DNA from: an uncultured Leifsonia sp.
Lineage (GTDB): Bacteria > Actinomycetota > Actinomycetes > Actinomycetales > Microbacteriaceae
NCBI RefSeq assembly: GCF_945957465.1
Contig: NZ_CAMFLC010000002.1
Location: 1 to 64,000 of the forward strand
Length of the DNA: 64,000 nt
Direction of reading: 5' to 3'
A program made the translations under genes and the position numbers. Shown here piece after piece: positions 16,197 through 25,214 of this stretch. Below the pieces are notes generated by a model. That model worked only from the letters and a program-made list of their open reading frames with translations, ran no database searches and was not told where the DNA came from. Within the stretch, counting starts at the first letter, position 1; each line of letters opens with the position of its first letter.

Positions 16197-18161
16197 GTGA
16201 ACACCACTCGCCCCGTCACCCCCGTGCTCCCCTTGGCAACGGAGCGACTCGCATTGCATCCTCTGGGTCTGGACGGAGTCGAGATCCGCAGCGGGGTCTG
16301 GGCGGACTGGCAGAAGGACAACCGCGAGATCACCACCCCCCACTCGTTCGGGTGGCTCGAGAACGACGGCACCGTCGACAACCTGCGCCGTCTCGACCCC
16401 GCGGCGGCGGGCGTCCCGGAGCGCCGCGGTCCGTGGTTCACCGACTCGGATCTCTACAAGGCGCTCGAAGGCGTCGCCTGGGATCTCGGACGCGCCGAGC
16501 CGGCCGAGCTCACTGCGCTCCTGTCGGACATCACCGCGATCATCCGCAACGCCCAGCTTCCTGACGGCTACATCAACTCGTTCGTCCAGGCCGGGCTGGA
16601 TGTGCGCTGGGACAACCTGGTGAAGAGCCACGAGCTCTACTGCATCGGCCACCTCATCCAGGCCGGCATCGCACACAAGCGCTCGACCGGCGACACCGAG
16701 CTCTTCGACGTCGCGGTCAAGGCGGCCGACGTCGTCGTCGCCGATTTCGGCAACGGCCGGCGAAGCGACACCGACGGCCACGAGGAGATCGAGATGGCGC
16801 TGGTCGAGCTGTACCGCGAGACCGGAGACCGCGACTACCTCGATCTCGCCCAGCAGCTCGTCGACGTGCGCGGTCACAGGACTCTGGACACGACGAACTT
16901 CGGAGACAGCCCGTACTACCAGGACGCGACCCCCGTTCGCGATGAGACCACCGTCGTGGGACACGCGGTCCGTGCGATCTATCTGCTGGCAGGCGTCGTC
17001 GACCTCGCGATCGAGACGGGGGAGGACGCCCTCCTGCAGGCGGCGATCACCCAGTGGGAGTCGATGACGGCGACGAAGACCTACCTGAACGGCGCGGTCG
17101 GATCCCGCTTCATCGGCGAGGCGTTCGGCGACTCGTACGAGCTGCCGCCCGACCTCGCCTACGGCGAGACCTGCGCGACCATCGGCAACATCATGGTCAG
17201 CTGGCGTCTGCTCCTGCTCACCGGGGAGTCGCGGTTCGCCGATGCCATCGAGCGGGCGCTCTACAACCTGTTCGCCGCGTCGACCTCGACCGACCGGACG
17301 GGCTTCTTCTACAACAACCCGGCGCAGCGCCGGACGGCCCTCGAGGCCGCCCCGGTCGACACCCGGCCCGACCGCGCGGACGCACCCGGAACACGGCCGG
17401 TCTGGTTCGAGTGCGCATGCTGCCCGCCCAACATCATGCGGACGATCGCCTCGCTCGCGGCATACGTGACGACGACGACCGCCGATGCGCTTCAGGTGCA
17501 CCAGTTCCTTCCCGCCAGCGTTCAGGCCGACCTCTCGGTCGGGTCCGTGCGGGTGCAGATCGACACCCGGTATCCGCTCGACGGCGTCGTCGAGGTGACC
17601 GTTCTCGAGGCTCCCGGGGCCGAGTGGGCGCTCGAGTTCCGGGTGCCCGACTGGGCGGGTCACGCGGAGCTGGCGGTGAACGGGCTCCCCGCCGCCAGCC
17701 GCACCGACGACCGCGGATATGTGCGGGTGTCGCGGGTGTGGGTGCCCGGTGACACGATCACCTACACGATCCCCGTCGAGGCGCGACTGACCGTCGCGCA
17801 TCCCGCGGTCGACGCTGTGCGCGGCGCGGTCGCCATCGAGCGGGGGCCGGTGGTCTACGCGTTCGAGAGCGTGGACCAGCAGGCAGGCGTCGACCTCAAC
17901 CACGTCGAGCTGCTGCGCGACGCAGAGCTCGTCGAGGAGATCCGCGAGGAGTTCCTCGGGCAGCCGTCGGTGCTGGTCTCCGCTCGCGGCCGTGCGCGCC
18001 GCGACGCGGACTGGGAGGGCACGGGCTGGAAGCGGCTGGAGGATGCGCCCCCCAGCGACGGCGACGAGGTCGAGCTTCGCGCGATCCCCTACGCGCTCTG
18101 GGCCAATCGCGGCCCGTCCGTCATGCGCATCTTCGTGCCGCTGGAAGGATCCGCGGCATGA
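16197..18161 (+). CDS. GH127 family beta-L-arabinofuranosidase
   Basis: A 654-residue cytoplasmic enzyme of GH127 (DUF1680). The Bifidobacterium member HypBA1 releases beta-L-arabinofuranose from beta-1,2-linked arabinobiose using a zinc-bound cysteine nucleophile. The matching residues are visible: Glu324 and Cys326 in GETC, and Cys408-Cys409 in FECACCPPN. These align with the zinc site and nucleophile of HypBA1 (Glu338, Cys340, Cys417, Cys418). GTG 16197 is chosen as start because AAAGGAGG lies 7 bases upstream; an in-frame ATG at 16125 overlapping the permease stop would add 24 residues. The gene ends in a four-base overlap with the GH2 gene. Confidence 0.9.
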   Translation: MNTTRPVTPVLPLATERLALHPLGLDGVEIRSGVWADWQKDNREITTPHSFGWLENDGTVDNLRRLDPAAAGVPERRGPWFTDSDLYKALEGVAWDLGRAEPAELTALLSDITAIIRNAQLPDGYINSFVQAGLDVRWDNLVKSHELYCIGHLIQAGIAHKRSTGDTELFDVAVKAADVVVADFGNGRRSDTDGHEEIEMALVELYRETGDRDYLDLAQQLVDVRGHRTLDTTNFGDSPYYQDATPVRDETTVVGHAVRAIYLLAGVVDLAIETGEDALLQAAITQWESMTATKTYLNGAVGSRFIGEAFGDSYELPPDLAYGETCATIGNIMVSWRLLLLTGESRFADAIERALYNLFAASTSTDRTGFFYNNPAQRRTALEAAPVDTRPDRADAPGTRPVWFECACCPPNIMRTIASLAAYVTTTTADALQVHQFLPASVQADLSVGSVRVQIDTRYPLDGVVEVTVLEAPGAEWALEFRVPDWAGHAELAVNGLPAASRTDDRGYVRVSRVWVPGDTITYTIPVEARLTVAHPAVDAVRGAVAIERGPVVYAFESVDQQAGVDLNHVELLRDAELVEEIREEFLGQPSVLVSARGRARRDADWEGTGWKRLEDAPPSDGDEVELRAIPYALWANRGPSVMRIFVPLEGSAA

Positions 18162-19921
18162 CCGCACCTCGTCTGCACCCCCGGCCCCAGCTGTCGCGTG
18201 AGGAGTGGACCGACCTGGACGGCGAGTGGGAGCTCCGCTTCGACGACGACGATCGCGGCCTGCTCCAGGGCTGGTGGCGCCCCGGCGCCGAATTCGACCG
18301 GACGATCACGGTGCCGTTCCCGCCCGAATCGCCGCTCTCGGGCATCCAGGAGGACGGGCACGCCACGGTCTGGTACCGCCGCCATGCGGCGCTGCCCGCG
18401 CCCGATGATGGGCGGGTCCTCCTCCATTTCGAAGCCGTCGACTATCGGGCCGATGTGTGGGTCAACGGCGTTCACGTCGCCTCCCACGAGGGAGGGCACG
18501 TGGGCTTCCATGCCGATGTCACCCACGCCTTGTGCGACGCCGACCTCCAGACGATCGTCGTCCGCGCCTTCGACGACCCCCGCAGCCTGGAGCAGCCGCG
18601 GGGCAAACAGGACTGGGAGGACGAGCCGCACGTCATCTGGTATGGCCGCACGACCGGCATCTGGCGCCAAGTGTGGGCGGAGGCAGTACCGGCAGCGCAC
18701 ATCTCGGCCCTCCGCTGGTCGCCCGGCACCCGCATCGGCGACATCGGTATGAAGGCCGAGATATCCGGAGCAGTCGACGGTCTGAGCATCGAAGCACGCT
18801 TCTCGTTCGAGGGCGTCGAGCTCGCCCGGTCGCTGCACACGGTGACGGCGGGCGACGTGGAGGCCGTCGTGACCGTGCGCGACCCCCGGCTGGACACCGA
18901 ACCGGAACGGCTGCTCTGGAGCCCGGAGACGCCCAACCTGATCGACGTCTCGATTCGGCTGCTGCGCGACGGGGCGACGGTGGACGAGCTCCGGTCGTAT
19001 GTCGGCCTCCGCACCGTCGGGGTAGAGGGTGAGCGCGTGGCGCTCAATGGCCGGCCGTACTTCCTCCGCCTGGTGCTGGAGCAGGCGTACTGGCCGCAGT
19101 CCCATCTGGCGGCGCCGGACGACGACGCCCTCCGGCAGGAGGTGGAGGCTGCGAAGCGGCTCGGTTTCAACGGCATCCGCCTGCATCAGACCACAGCGGA
19201 TCCCCGGTTCCTCTACTGGTGCGACCGGCTCGGACTGCTCGTGTGGGCCGACGCGCCGGCCGCCTACCGGTTCTCCCACCGGGCGCTCGCACGGACGACC
19301 AGGGAGTGGCTGGAGCTCGTCGACAGGGACGCGGGTCATCCCTCGGTCATCGCGTGGGTGGCCTTCAACGAGAGCTGGGGGGTGCCCGCGCTCGCCGTCG
19401 ACCTGGCGCAGCGGCACGCTGTGCGGGGGCTCGTCGGACTGCTGAAGGCGCTCGACCCGTCCCGGCTCGTCATCGGGAACGACGGGTGGGAGTACGTGTC
19501 CGGCGATGTCATCGGCGTCCACGACTACACCCAGCACGGGACCGACCTGTTGGCGCGCTACGGAACCCGCGACGCCGTCGAGCACACGCTGGAGAAGGAA
19601 CGCCCGGGAGGCCGTCTGCTCTTGGTGGGAGAACCGGGCGTCGTGCGCGAAGCCTCCGCCGGTCCCGTCGTCCTCTCCGAATTCGGCGGGGTGGGCTTCA
19701 CGCGAGGCCCGCAGGGGTGGAACGGGTACGGCACCGTGAACGACGAAGCCGCGTTCCTGAGCCGGCTGCGCGAGCTCGTCGGCGCCGCGTCGGCCGGAGC
19801 CCTGGCCGGGTTCTGCTACACGCAGCTGACCGACACCCTCCAAGAGCGCAACGGGCTCCTCGACGAGCACCGCCGGCCCAAAGCCGACGCGGACGCGCTG
19901 CGCGGTGCGCTGAGCGGGTGA
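18158..19921 (+). CDS. GH2 family glycoside hydrolase
   Basis: A 587-residue GH2 enzyme, shorter than LacZ and similar in size to beta-glucuronidase-type members. A jelly-roll sugar-binding domain (about 20-170) and an Ig-like domain precede the TIM barrel. The acid/base Glu405 is in AFNESWG and the nucleophile Glu508 is in LSEFGG. There is no signal peptide, so it acts in the cytoplasm. GH2 includes beta-galactosidases, beta-glucuronidases and arabinosidases; next to GH127 an activity on galactose- or arabinose-containing side chains is plausible but not shown. ATG overlaps the GH127 stop (ATGA). Confidence 0.85.
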   Translation: MTAPRLHPRPQLSREEWTDLDGEWELRFDDDDRGLLQGWWRPGAEFDRTITVPFPPESPLSGIQEDGHATVWYRRHAALPAPDDGRVLLHFEAVDYRADVWVNGVHVASHEGGHVGFHADVTHALCDADLQTIVVRAFDDPRSLEQPRGKQDWEDEPHVIWYGRTTGIWRQVWAEAVPAAHISALRWSPGTRIGDIGMKAEISGAVDGLSIEARFSFEGVELARSLHTVTAGDVEAVVTVRDPRLDTEPERLLWSPETPNLIDVSIRLLRDGATVDELRSYVGLRTVGVEGERVALNGRPYFLRLVLEQAYWPQSHLAAPDDDALRQEVEAAKRLGFNGIRLHQTTADPRFLYWCDRLGLLVWADAPAAYRFSHRALARTTREWLELVDRDAGHPSVIAWVAFNESWGVPALAVDLAQRHAVRGLVGLLKALDPSRLVIGNDGWEYVSGDVIGVHDYTQHGTDLLARYGTRDAVEHTLEKERPGGRLLLVGEPGVVREASAGPVVLSEFGGVGFTRGPQGWNGYGTVNDEAAFLSRLRELVGAASAGALAGFCYTQLTDTLQERNGLLDEHRRPKADADALRGALSG

Positions 19922-19983
19922 GCGGCCCGGGGCCCTGAGGCGCCGAAGACGGCCACGCGCACGCGAGCGCGCCGGACGTCCGA

Positions 19984-20601
19984 TCAGTGCAGTGCGGAGT
20001 CGCGCGGTCCGACCCGCCAGTTCGTGAACTCGGCGATGAATCCCGCGCGCTCCGGGGCGCACAGGTAGGGCCCGGCGAAGACGGCGCTCTGCTGGTCGGG
20101 AGACCAGGGCGCGAGCCGAATGAGCTCGAATTCCTCGCCTTCCGACTTGGCGCGGACGGAGAGGGCGCCCTCGGCCCAGCTCGCGCGGATCGTCACCTGG
20201 CTGCCGTGCCACCGGGGTACGGGCGCCGTCGACCAGTCGGAGAAGACGTCGGTGACGACGGTCGAGAGGCGGAGGACTCCGTCCGCGAATTCGGTGCCGG
20301 CCTTGACCCAGTGGTTCTCGTCGACACGGACGATCACCCCGGCCTGGTCGAACTGCTCCGACATGTCAGCGACGAACTGCACTTCCACCGCCGTGTCGAT
20401 CTCGAAGGGCTGAAGCAAGCCGTGCTCCGAGTCCCTCTCGAACCCGTAGGACGTCTTCTGCCATGCGTCACTGCCGTGGACCGCTTCGACGCGGAGCCCT
20501 CCAGAGGCAGTTGGGGTTGCTGAGAAAGGCGCGTTGCGCCAGTTTCCTCGGCTCCACGGGACGCTCTTCATCGCAGCGTCGGGCGTGTTGCCGTCTGTCA
20601 T
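19984..20601 (-). CDS. DUF1349 domain protein (YesU-like)
   Basis: A 205-residue protein of the DUF1349 family, a ConA-like beta-jelly-roll fold, with the family core DQAGVIVRVDENHWVKAGTEF and LAPWSPDQQSAVFAGPYLCAP. Bacillus subtilis YesU, encoded in a rhamnogalacturonan locus, belongs to this family. No catalytic role is established. There is no signal peptide. GAAGGA lies upstream of the ATG. It converges on the GH2 gene and probably belongs functionally to the glycan locus. Confidence 0.8.
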   Translation of the reverse strand: MTDGNTPDAAMKSVPWSRGNWRNAPFSATPTASGGLRVEAVHGSDAWQKTSYGFERDSEHGLLQPFEIDTAVEVQFVADMSEQFDQAGVIVRVDENHWVKAGTEFADGVLRLSTVVTDVFSDWSTAPVPRWHGSQVTIRASWAEGALSVRAKSEGEEFELIRLAPWSPDQQSAVFAGPYLCAPERAGFIAEFTNWRVGPRDSALH

Positions 20602-20610
20602 GAGGGCGTC

Positions 20611-20871
20611 CTTCGATTCTCCGCAGCGACGGCGGCCTTCTCCGCTCCGCTCTACGCTGTGATCGCAGGAGCATACAGCGTCTTCCCTTTCCTGGCGCGT
20701 CGACTGCTCGGTTACCGCTGGGCCGCCACTGTCGTGGGCTGCCTCGCCGGGGTGCTGTCCGCCCCGATCAGCCCGATCGGCCTGCTCATCGTCGTGCCGT
20801 TCGTGGCGGCCGGCGCCGCATACGACGCCGTCGTCTGGGCGATCACGAGCCTCCGGTCCCGCATCAGCTGA
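20611..20871 (+). pseudogene. Membrane-protein fragment, possibly ECF S-component-like
   Basis: The frame ending at the stop 20869-20871 encodes three hydrophobic stretches (ATAAFSAPLYAVIAGAYSVF, WAATVVGCLAGVLSAPISP, LLIVVPFVAAGAAYDAVVWA). This resembles the middle of a YkoE-type ECF transporter substrate-binding subunit. The only conventional start, GTG 20659, falls inside the first hydrophobic stretch. The open frame runs upstream over the DUF1349 start. The product would be far shorter than the ~180-200 residues of that family, so it is read as a remnant with low confidence. Confidence 0.3.
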
Positions 20872-20920
20872 ATGCGGAACGTCGGCGTCATGGAGGCCGG
20901 CGCCGCGTCCGGGGGTCCGG

Positions 20921-21688
20921 TCAGCCCGCGTAGCGGCGCACTCGTCCCTGCACCTCGAACCCGAGCCGACGATAGATCCCGGAACCGTCGGGAGATGCGG
21001 TGAGGACCGCCGTCGTGCACCCCCGCGCTCGGCCGAGCTCCATGACGGCTCGGGTGACGGCCGTGCCGAGCCCGCGACCGCGCTGCTCCGGGAGCGTGAC
21101 CACGTGCTCCACCGCGAGCGCATCCCTGTGGAGGACGGCGGCGGCGCACGCTACCGGCTCATCCTGCACGCGCACTACCAGGTGGTACACCGGCCGCGCC
21201 GGCCCGAGCCCGGTCGAGGCCAGGGCGTCGGTCAGTGGTCCGGGAGCATTGGTGCCCGTCCACACGCGAACCCAGTCGCCGAGCGCCTCACGGTCCTCGG
21301 CGACCTGGATGCGGCCATCGGCCGGAAAGCCGGGTGCCGAGGGCAGGGGCGTGCGGAGGTCGCACAGCATCAGCGGCTCCTCCTCGACGAACCCGAGCCC
21401 GCGGGAGGCCAGGATCTCGTCCACGGCGAAGCGCGGTTCTCCCGGCCAGCTGTGCCAAAGCGCGGGGGTTTCGGCCATCGCGGCGAGCGACTCGTCGACG
21501 CGGTCGGGCGTCACCCGCAGCACGCCATTCAACTCTTCGTGGGGCGCGCCCGTGCGGAACCAGGTCAGACCGGGATCGGAATGCGAGGCCTGCGCGCGCA
21601 CCAGGTGCGTGCGCAGGTACAGCTCCACGGCGGCCTCGGGAATCACTCTCCCGAGCATGCCAGAAGCGTCCAGCCAGTCACATTGCAT
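20921..21688 (-). CDS. GNAT family N-acetyltransferase
   Basis: A protein of about 255 residues whose C-terminal half is a GNAT domain. Acetyl-CoA-binding motif A is VVTLPEQRGRGLGTAVTRAV and motif B is IYRRLGFEVQG. The N-terminal half is a second, degenerate GNAT-like region, as in many actinobacterial tandem acetyltransferases. The ATG at 21688 has no good ribosome-binding site; an in-frame GTG two codons upstream (21694) is equally possible. The substrate is unknown. Confidence 0.8.
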   Translation of the reverse strand: MQCDWLDASGMLGRVIPEAAVELYLRTHLVRAQASHSDPGLTWFRTGAPHEELNGVLRVTPDRVDESLAAMAETPALWHSWPGEPRFAVDEILASRGLGFVEEEPLMLCDLRTPLPSAPGFPADGRIQVAEDREALGDWVRVWTGTNAPGPLTDALASTGLGPARPVYHLVVRVQDEPVACAAAVLHRDALAVEHVVTLPEQRGRGLGTAVTRAVMELGRARGCTTAVLTASPDGSGIYRRLGFEVQGRVRRYAG

Positions 21689-21787
21689 GAGCACGTAGCG
21701 GTAGGCCGGGTGGGGCAGGCTTTCATCGATCAGCTGCTGGCGTCGGCTCTATGCCGGATCGCTGAGAGAGCGACCCCGCGGGTTCGG

Positions 21788-22585
21788 TCAGATCGTGGTC
21801 GCAGCAAGCTCGGGCGACGTGCGGTCGCGCCGGAACAGGTCGACGGAGACGGCGGCGGCAAGGAGGACTTGGACGCCGACCGTCACCCAGAAGAGCACGG
21901 TACCCGAGGTCAGGACGCCGGTGTACGCGATGGAAACGTCCGTGAATCCGTGGAAGAGCGCAGCGAGCAGGACGCTGCCACGCGCGTGATTGAACAGCCA
22001 CCCGATCAGCACCGACGTCGCCACGGTGGAGAGCACGAAACCCGCGAACGGGATGCGCGACTGGAAGCTGTCGTCGATGAAGAACAGCGGCAGGTGCCAG
22101 AGGGCCCACAGGATGCCCAGGAGGAGCGAGGCGGTGAGCGGGTCGAACCGGCGCTGCAGCCGGGGGAGGGCGTATCCCCGCCACGCGGTCTCCTCGGTGA
22201 TCAGCCACTCCCAGCAGTTGAGCAGAAGCGCGCCCACGAGCGCGCCCGCCGGGATCAGGGCACCGATCGCAGCCGGGGTGGAGAGCAGGAATCCGATGCC
22301 CGCAGCCGCTGCTGCGATGAAGATGGGCAGCCCGATCGCGACCACGTACCAGAGCGGGTGCACTCTGACGCGGATCAGGCGGAGGAGTAGATCTTTGACT
22401 GCCGGCCATCCACCGGTCAGCGCTGCAGTGCCGTAGGTGGCGAGGGGAAGGCCGATCCAGAATCCGAGCGATTCGGGGACGTGCCAACCGATCAGGCCGG
22501 CCTGCTGGGCGAGGGTGGTGCCCCAGATCAGCCAGGGGAGTGCGAATGCCGCGATGAAGAACACGATCAGGGGGTGGCGTTTCAT
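21788..22585 (-). CDS. CPBP family intramembrane metalloprotease
   Basis: A 265-residue polytopic membrane protein of the CPBP (CAAX protease and bacteriocin-processing, ABI) family. The signature EExxxR appears in ITEETAWRGYALPRL. The second and third conserved motifs, LWALWHLPLFF and LFHGFTDVS, supply the remaining histidines. The ATG at 22585 is strongly supported by CGGAGGAG about 5 bases upstream. TATAAC on the minus strand (complement of 22659-22664) is a likely -10 element. Bacterial members can process peptides or confer bacteriocin self-immunity; the substrate is unknown here. Confidence 0.85.
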   Translation of the reverse strand: MKRHPLIVFFIAAFALPWLIWGTTLAQQAGLIGWHVPESLGFWIGLPLATYGTAALTGGWPAVKDLLLRLIRVRVHPLWYVVAIGLPIFIAAAAAGIGFLLSTPAAIGALIPAGALVGALLLNCWEWLITEETAWRGYALPRLQRRFDPLTASLLLGILWALWHLPLFFIDDSFQSRIPFAGFVLSTVATSVLIGWLFNHARGSVLLAALFHGFTDVSIAYTGVLTSGTVLFWVTVGVQVLLAAAVSVDLFRRDRTSPELAATTI

Positions 22586-22970
22586 GTGTCTCCTCCGTTC
22601 TCCTGCCGCGGACCCCCACGGTTCGAGAGAGCGCACCATGTGAGGTCTCTCAGGAGGAGTTATAGCAGAACATTCGCCGCTCAACTATGACGGTGCTGTT
22701 GGGGCTGTCAAACAGACCGACATGCGACGCCGCGACTCGGCGATCACCCGTCGTGACCGCTCCCGCGGTTCGTACTCGACGAGCGGGACGGCAGACAGGC
22801 GACGCGCCTCTATGCACCCGCCTCGGATCTCCGGGTGGATGTCAAGAGGACCTCGACGCTCCGTGCGTCCTCACCGGAAGCGGCCGTCGACGGCATTGAC
22901 GCGCGACTCGGCGAGCTCGAACCTCGCCGCACCCGAGTCAGCCCGTGCCGGTCGGCGGTGCCGATTCATT
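22586..22970. other. Intergenic stretch with no supported gene
   Basis: Apart from the likely CPBP promoter near 22660, I see no intact gene here. One plus-strand frame between about 22790 and 22960 has coding-like composition (RLYAPASDLRVDVKRTST) but no start, no ribosome-binding site and no recognised relative. Confidence 0.4.
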
Positions 22971-22981
22971 TTGACAGGTAT

Positions 22982-23026
22982 TTTCTTGCGTCAACCTTGT
23001 GCAAGCAAGAAATTTGCTGCTATGGT
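22982..23026 (+). promoter_or_regulatory. Inverted-repeat operator and -10 element upstream of the second sugar operon
   Basis: TTTCTTGC (22982-22989) and GCAAGAAA (23005-23012) form an inverted repeat with a 15-base spacer. TATGGT (23021-23026) with TTGTGC upstream (18-base gap) could be the promoter; a TTGACA at 22971-22976 lacks a matching -10. The likely regulator is the RpiR-type protein at the far end of the operon. Confidence 0.45.
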
Positions 23027-23095
23027 CTCAGTGGCCCGAAAGGGATTACCACAAGTCGGCGAAGCCGCCGCCCTCACTGGAGAGGTTCACCCGTT

Positions 23096-24151
23096 ATGAC
23101 CGCACTTCACCGCCGCCGCCGCGGCTCCGTCATCCGCACGCTCGCTGTCTGCGTCGTCGCGCTCCTGAGCGCCGGTCTGGCCGCCTGCAGCTCCACGTCT
23201 GCCGGAAACGACAAGCCGCTCGTCGGCCTGATCACCAAGACCGAGGACCCGTACTACGTCAGCATGCGAAAAGGAGCGCAGGAGGAGGCCGACAAGCTCG
23301 GTTTCAGGCTCCAGTCGCTCGCGGGCAAGGATCAGAGCGACAACGACGCTCAGGTCCAGGCCATCGAGAATCTCGTCGCCTCGGGCGCCGTCGGCATCCT
23401 GATCACGCCGTCCGACTCGGAGGGCATCCTGCCGGCCATCAAGAAGGCGCGAGACGCCGGGGTCTGGGTCGCAGTGCTCGACTCGCCGACCAACCCGACG
23501 AGCGCAGCCGACGCGACATTCGCGACGGACAACACCAAGGCCGGTCAACTGATCGGAGAGTGGGCCAAATCCGCGTTCACGGGTAAGGACCCGCACATCG
23601 CGATGCTCGACCTCGCACCCTCGCAGCCGGCGGTTGACGTGCAGCGCGATCAAGGCTTCCTCAAGGGATTCGGCATCGCACTCGGCGACCCGAACAAGAT
23701 CGGCGACGAGAAGTCGCCCGAAGTCGTCGGTCACGAGGTGACCAACGCCAACGAAGAGGGCGGCCGGACCGCGATGGAGAAGCTCCTGCAGAAGGACCCC
23801 TCGATCAACCTCGTCTACACCATCAACGAACCGGCGGCCGCGGGTGCCTACCAGTCCATCAAAGACGCCGGCCGCGCAGGCGCCATCACCGTGGTCTCGA
23901 TCGACGGCGGGTGCACGGGAGTCAAGAACGTCCAGCAGGGCCTCATCCAGGCAACCAGCATGCAGTTCCCCAAGAAGATGGCGACCGAGGCGCTCCAGGC
24001 GCTCAAGGCCCACCTCGACGGCGGCAAGAAGGTCCCGACCAGCGCAGGACTCGACTACACGGACACCGGCGTACAGCTGATCACCGACACCCCGATGCCC
24101 GGCATCCCCTCGCGAGACTCCGCCTGGGGCCTCCAGAACTGCTGGGGCTGA
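23096..24151 (+). CDS. Ribose-type (RbsB-like) sugar-binding lipoprotein
   Basis: A 351-residue periplasmic-binding-protein family 4 member. Lipobox cysteine is residue 31 (AGLAAC). The mature part begins with VGLITKTEDPYYVSMRKGA, typical of RbsB/XylF-like proteins, and contains IEDLV-type IENLVASGAVGILITPSD and VVSIDGG near the hinge. GGAGAGG precedes the ATG. It is the first gene of an operon that runs with overlaps or short gaps to 34642. Ligand probably a monosaccharide, polyol or sugar acid. Confidence 0.9.
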   Translation: MTALHRRRRGSVIRTLAVCVVALLSAGLAACSSTSAGNDKPLVGLITKTEDPYYVSMRKGAQEEADKLGFRLQSLAGKDQSDNDAQVQAIENLVASGAVGILITPSDSEGILPAIKKARDAGVWVAVLDSPTNPTSAADATFATDNTKAGQLIGEWAKSAFTGKDPHIAMLDLAPSQPAVDVQRDQGFLKGFGIALGDPNKIGDEKSPEVVGHEVTNANEEGGRTAMEKLLQKDPSINLVYTINEPAAAGAYQSIKDAGRAGAITVVSIDGGCTGVKNVQQGLIQATSMQFPKKMATEALQALKAHLDGGKKVPTSAGLDYTDTGVQLITDTPMPGIPSRDSAWGLQNCWG

Positions 24152-24155
24152 TCCG

Positions 24156-25214
24156 ATGACCCGCCTCGCCCCGCCCTCGGCCGCCGAGCCGGGAACAGAC
24201 CGACGTGTCGGCCAGCGACTCGACGGACCGGTCCGGCTCAGCATGCTGCAGCGACTCCAGCGCGCGATGCACTCCCACCCGCTACTCGGCCCGGTCGTCG
24301 TGCTCGCCCTATCCTGCCTGGTCTTCTCGATCTGGGTCGGTCCGAAGTTCTTCGGTCCGCGCAACATCTCGCTGCTACTGCAGCAGGTGCAGATCATCGG
24401 GATGATCGGCATCGCGCAGACGTTGGTGATCCTGACCGGCGGTATCGACCTCTCCGTGGCCGCCATCATGGTGCTCACCTCGGTGGTCGCCGGGACCCTG
24501 GCCTTCCAGGCCGGCCTGCCGGCCGTCGTCGCCCTCCTGATCGCCCTGCTGTGCGGAGCACTGTGCGGAGGACTGAACGGCTTCCTGGTCACTCGGCTGC
24601 GCATCCCGCCCTTCATCGCAACCCTCGGCACGCTCAGCATCTTCACCGCGCTGAACCTGCAGATCTCCGGGAGCCAGACGATTCAGAGCGCCAACGTGCC
24701 CGACCTGCTCCTGTGGCCGGGCGACACCTTCCAAGTGCTCGGAACCCCGGTCACCTACGGCTCGCTGCTCACGATCGCCGGATTCGTGGTCGCGGCGTTC
24801 GTCCTGAGGCGCACCGCTTTCGGGGAGCACGTCTACGCGGTCGGCGACAACCCCGAGGGCGCCAGGCTCTCCGGGATCCACACCAAGCGCGTGCTGATGG
24901 CGGTGTACCTCGCCGCCGGTGTGATCTGCGCCATCGGCGGGTGGCTGCTCATCGGCCGGGTGGGCTCGATCAGCCCGTTCTCCGGGACGGACGTCAACCT
25001 CACGAGCATCACGGCGGTGGTCATCGGCGGCACGAGCCTCTTCGGCGGCCGGGGCAGCGTGACGGGGACGCTCCTTGGCGCGCTCATCGTCGGAGTCTTC
25101 AGCAACGGGCTGACCCTCGCGGGCGTCGACGTGCTGTGGCAGGTGTTCACCACGGGTGTTCTCGTGATCCTCGCCGTCGCCGTGGACCAGTGGACCAGGA
25201 GGATCGCCGGATGA
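24156..25214 (+). CDS. Ribose-type (RbsC-like) ABC transporter permease
   Basis: A 352-residue membrane permease of the RbsC/BPD_transp_2 family with about ten hydrophobic segments and the motifs ILTGGIDLSVAAIMVLTSVV and VIGGTSLFGGRGSVTGTLLG, both diagnostic. The ATG lies four bases after the binding-protein stop. Its stop overlaps the ATPase start (ATGA). Confidence 0.92.
   Translation: MTRLAPPSAAEPGTDRRVGQRLDGPVRLSMLQRLQRAMHSHPLLGPVVVLALSCLVFSIWVGPKFFGPRNISLLLQQVQIIGMIGIAQTLVILTGGIDLSVAAIMVLTSVVAGTLAFQAGLPAVVALLIALLCGALCGGLNGFLVTRLRIPPFIATLGTLSIFTALNLQISGSQTIQSANVPDLLLWPGDTFQVLGTPVTYGSLLTIAGFVVAAFVLRRTAFGEHVYAVGDNPEGARLSGIHTKRVLMAVYLAAGVICAIGGWLLIGRVGSISPFSGTDVNLTSITAVVIGGTSLFGGRGSVTGTLLGALIVGVFSNGLTLAGVDVLWQVFTTGVLVILAVAVDQWTRRIAG

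Noticed and set aside
20659-20871. Intact small membrane protein gene
   Set aside because: The start lies inside a hydrophobic helix, there is no ribosome-binding site, the frame extends upstream without a start, and the product is much shorter than the family it resembles.
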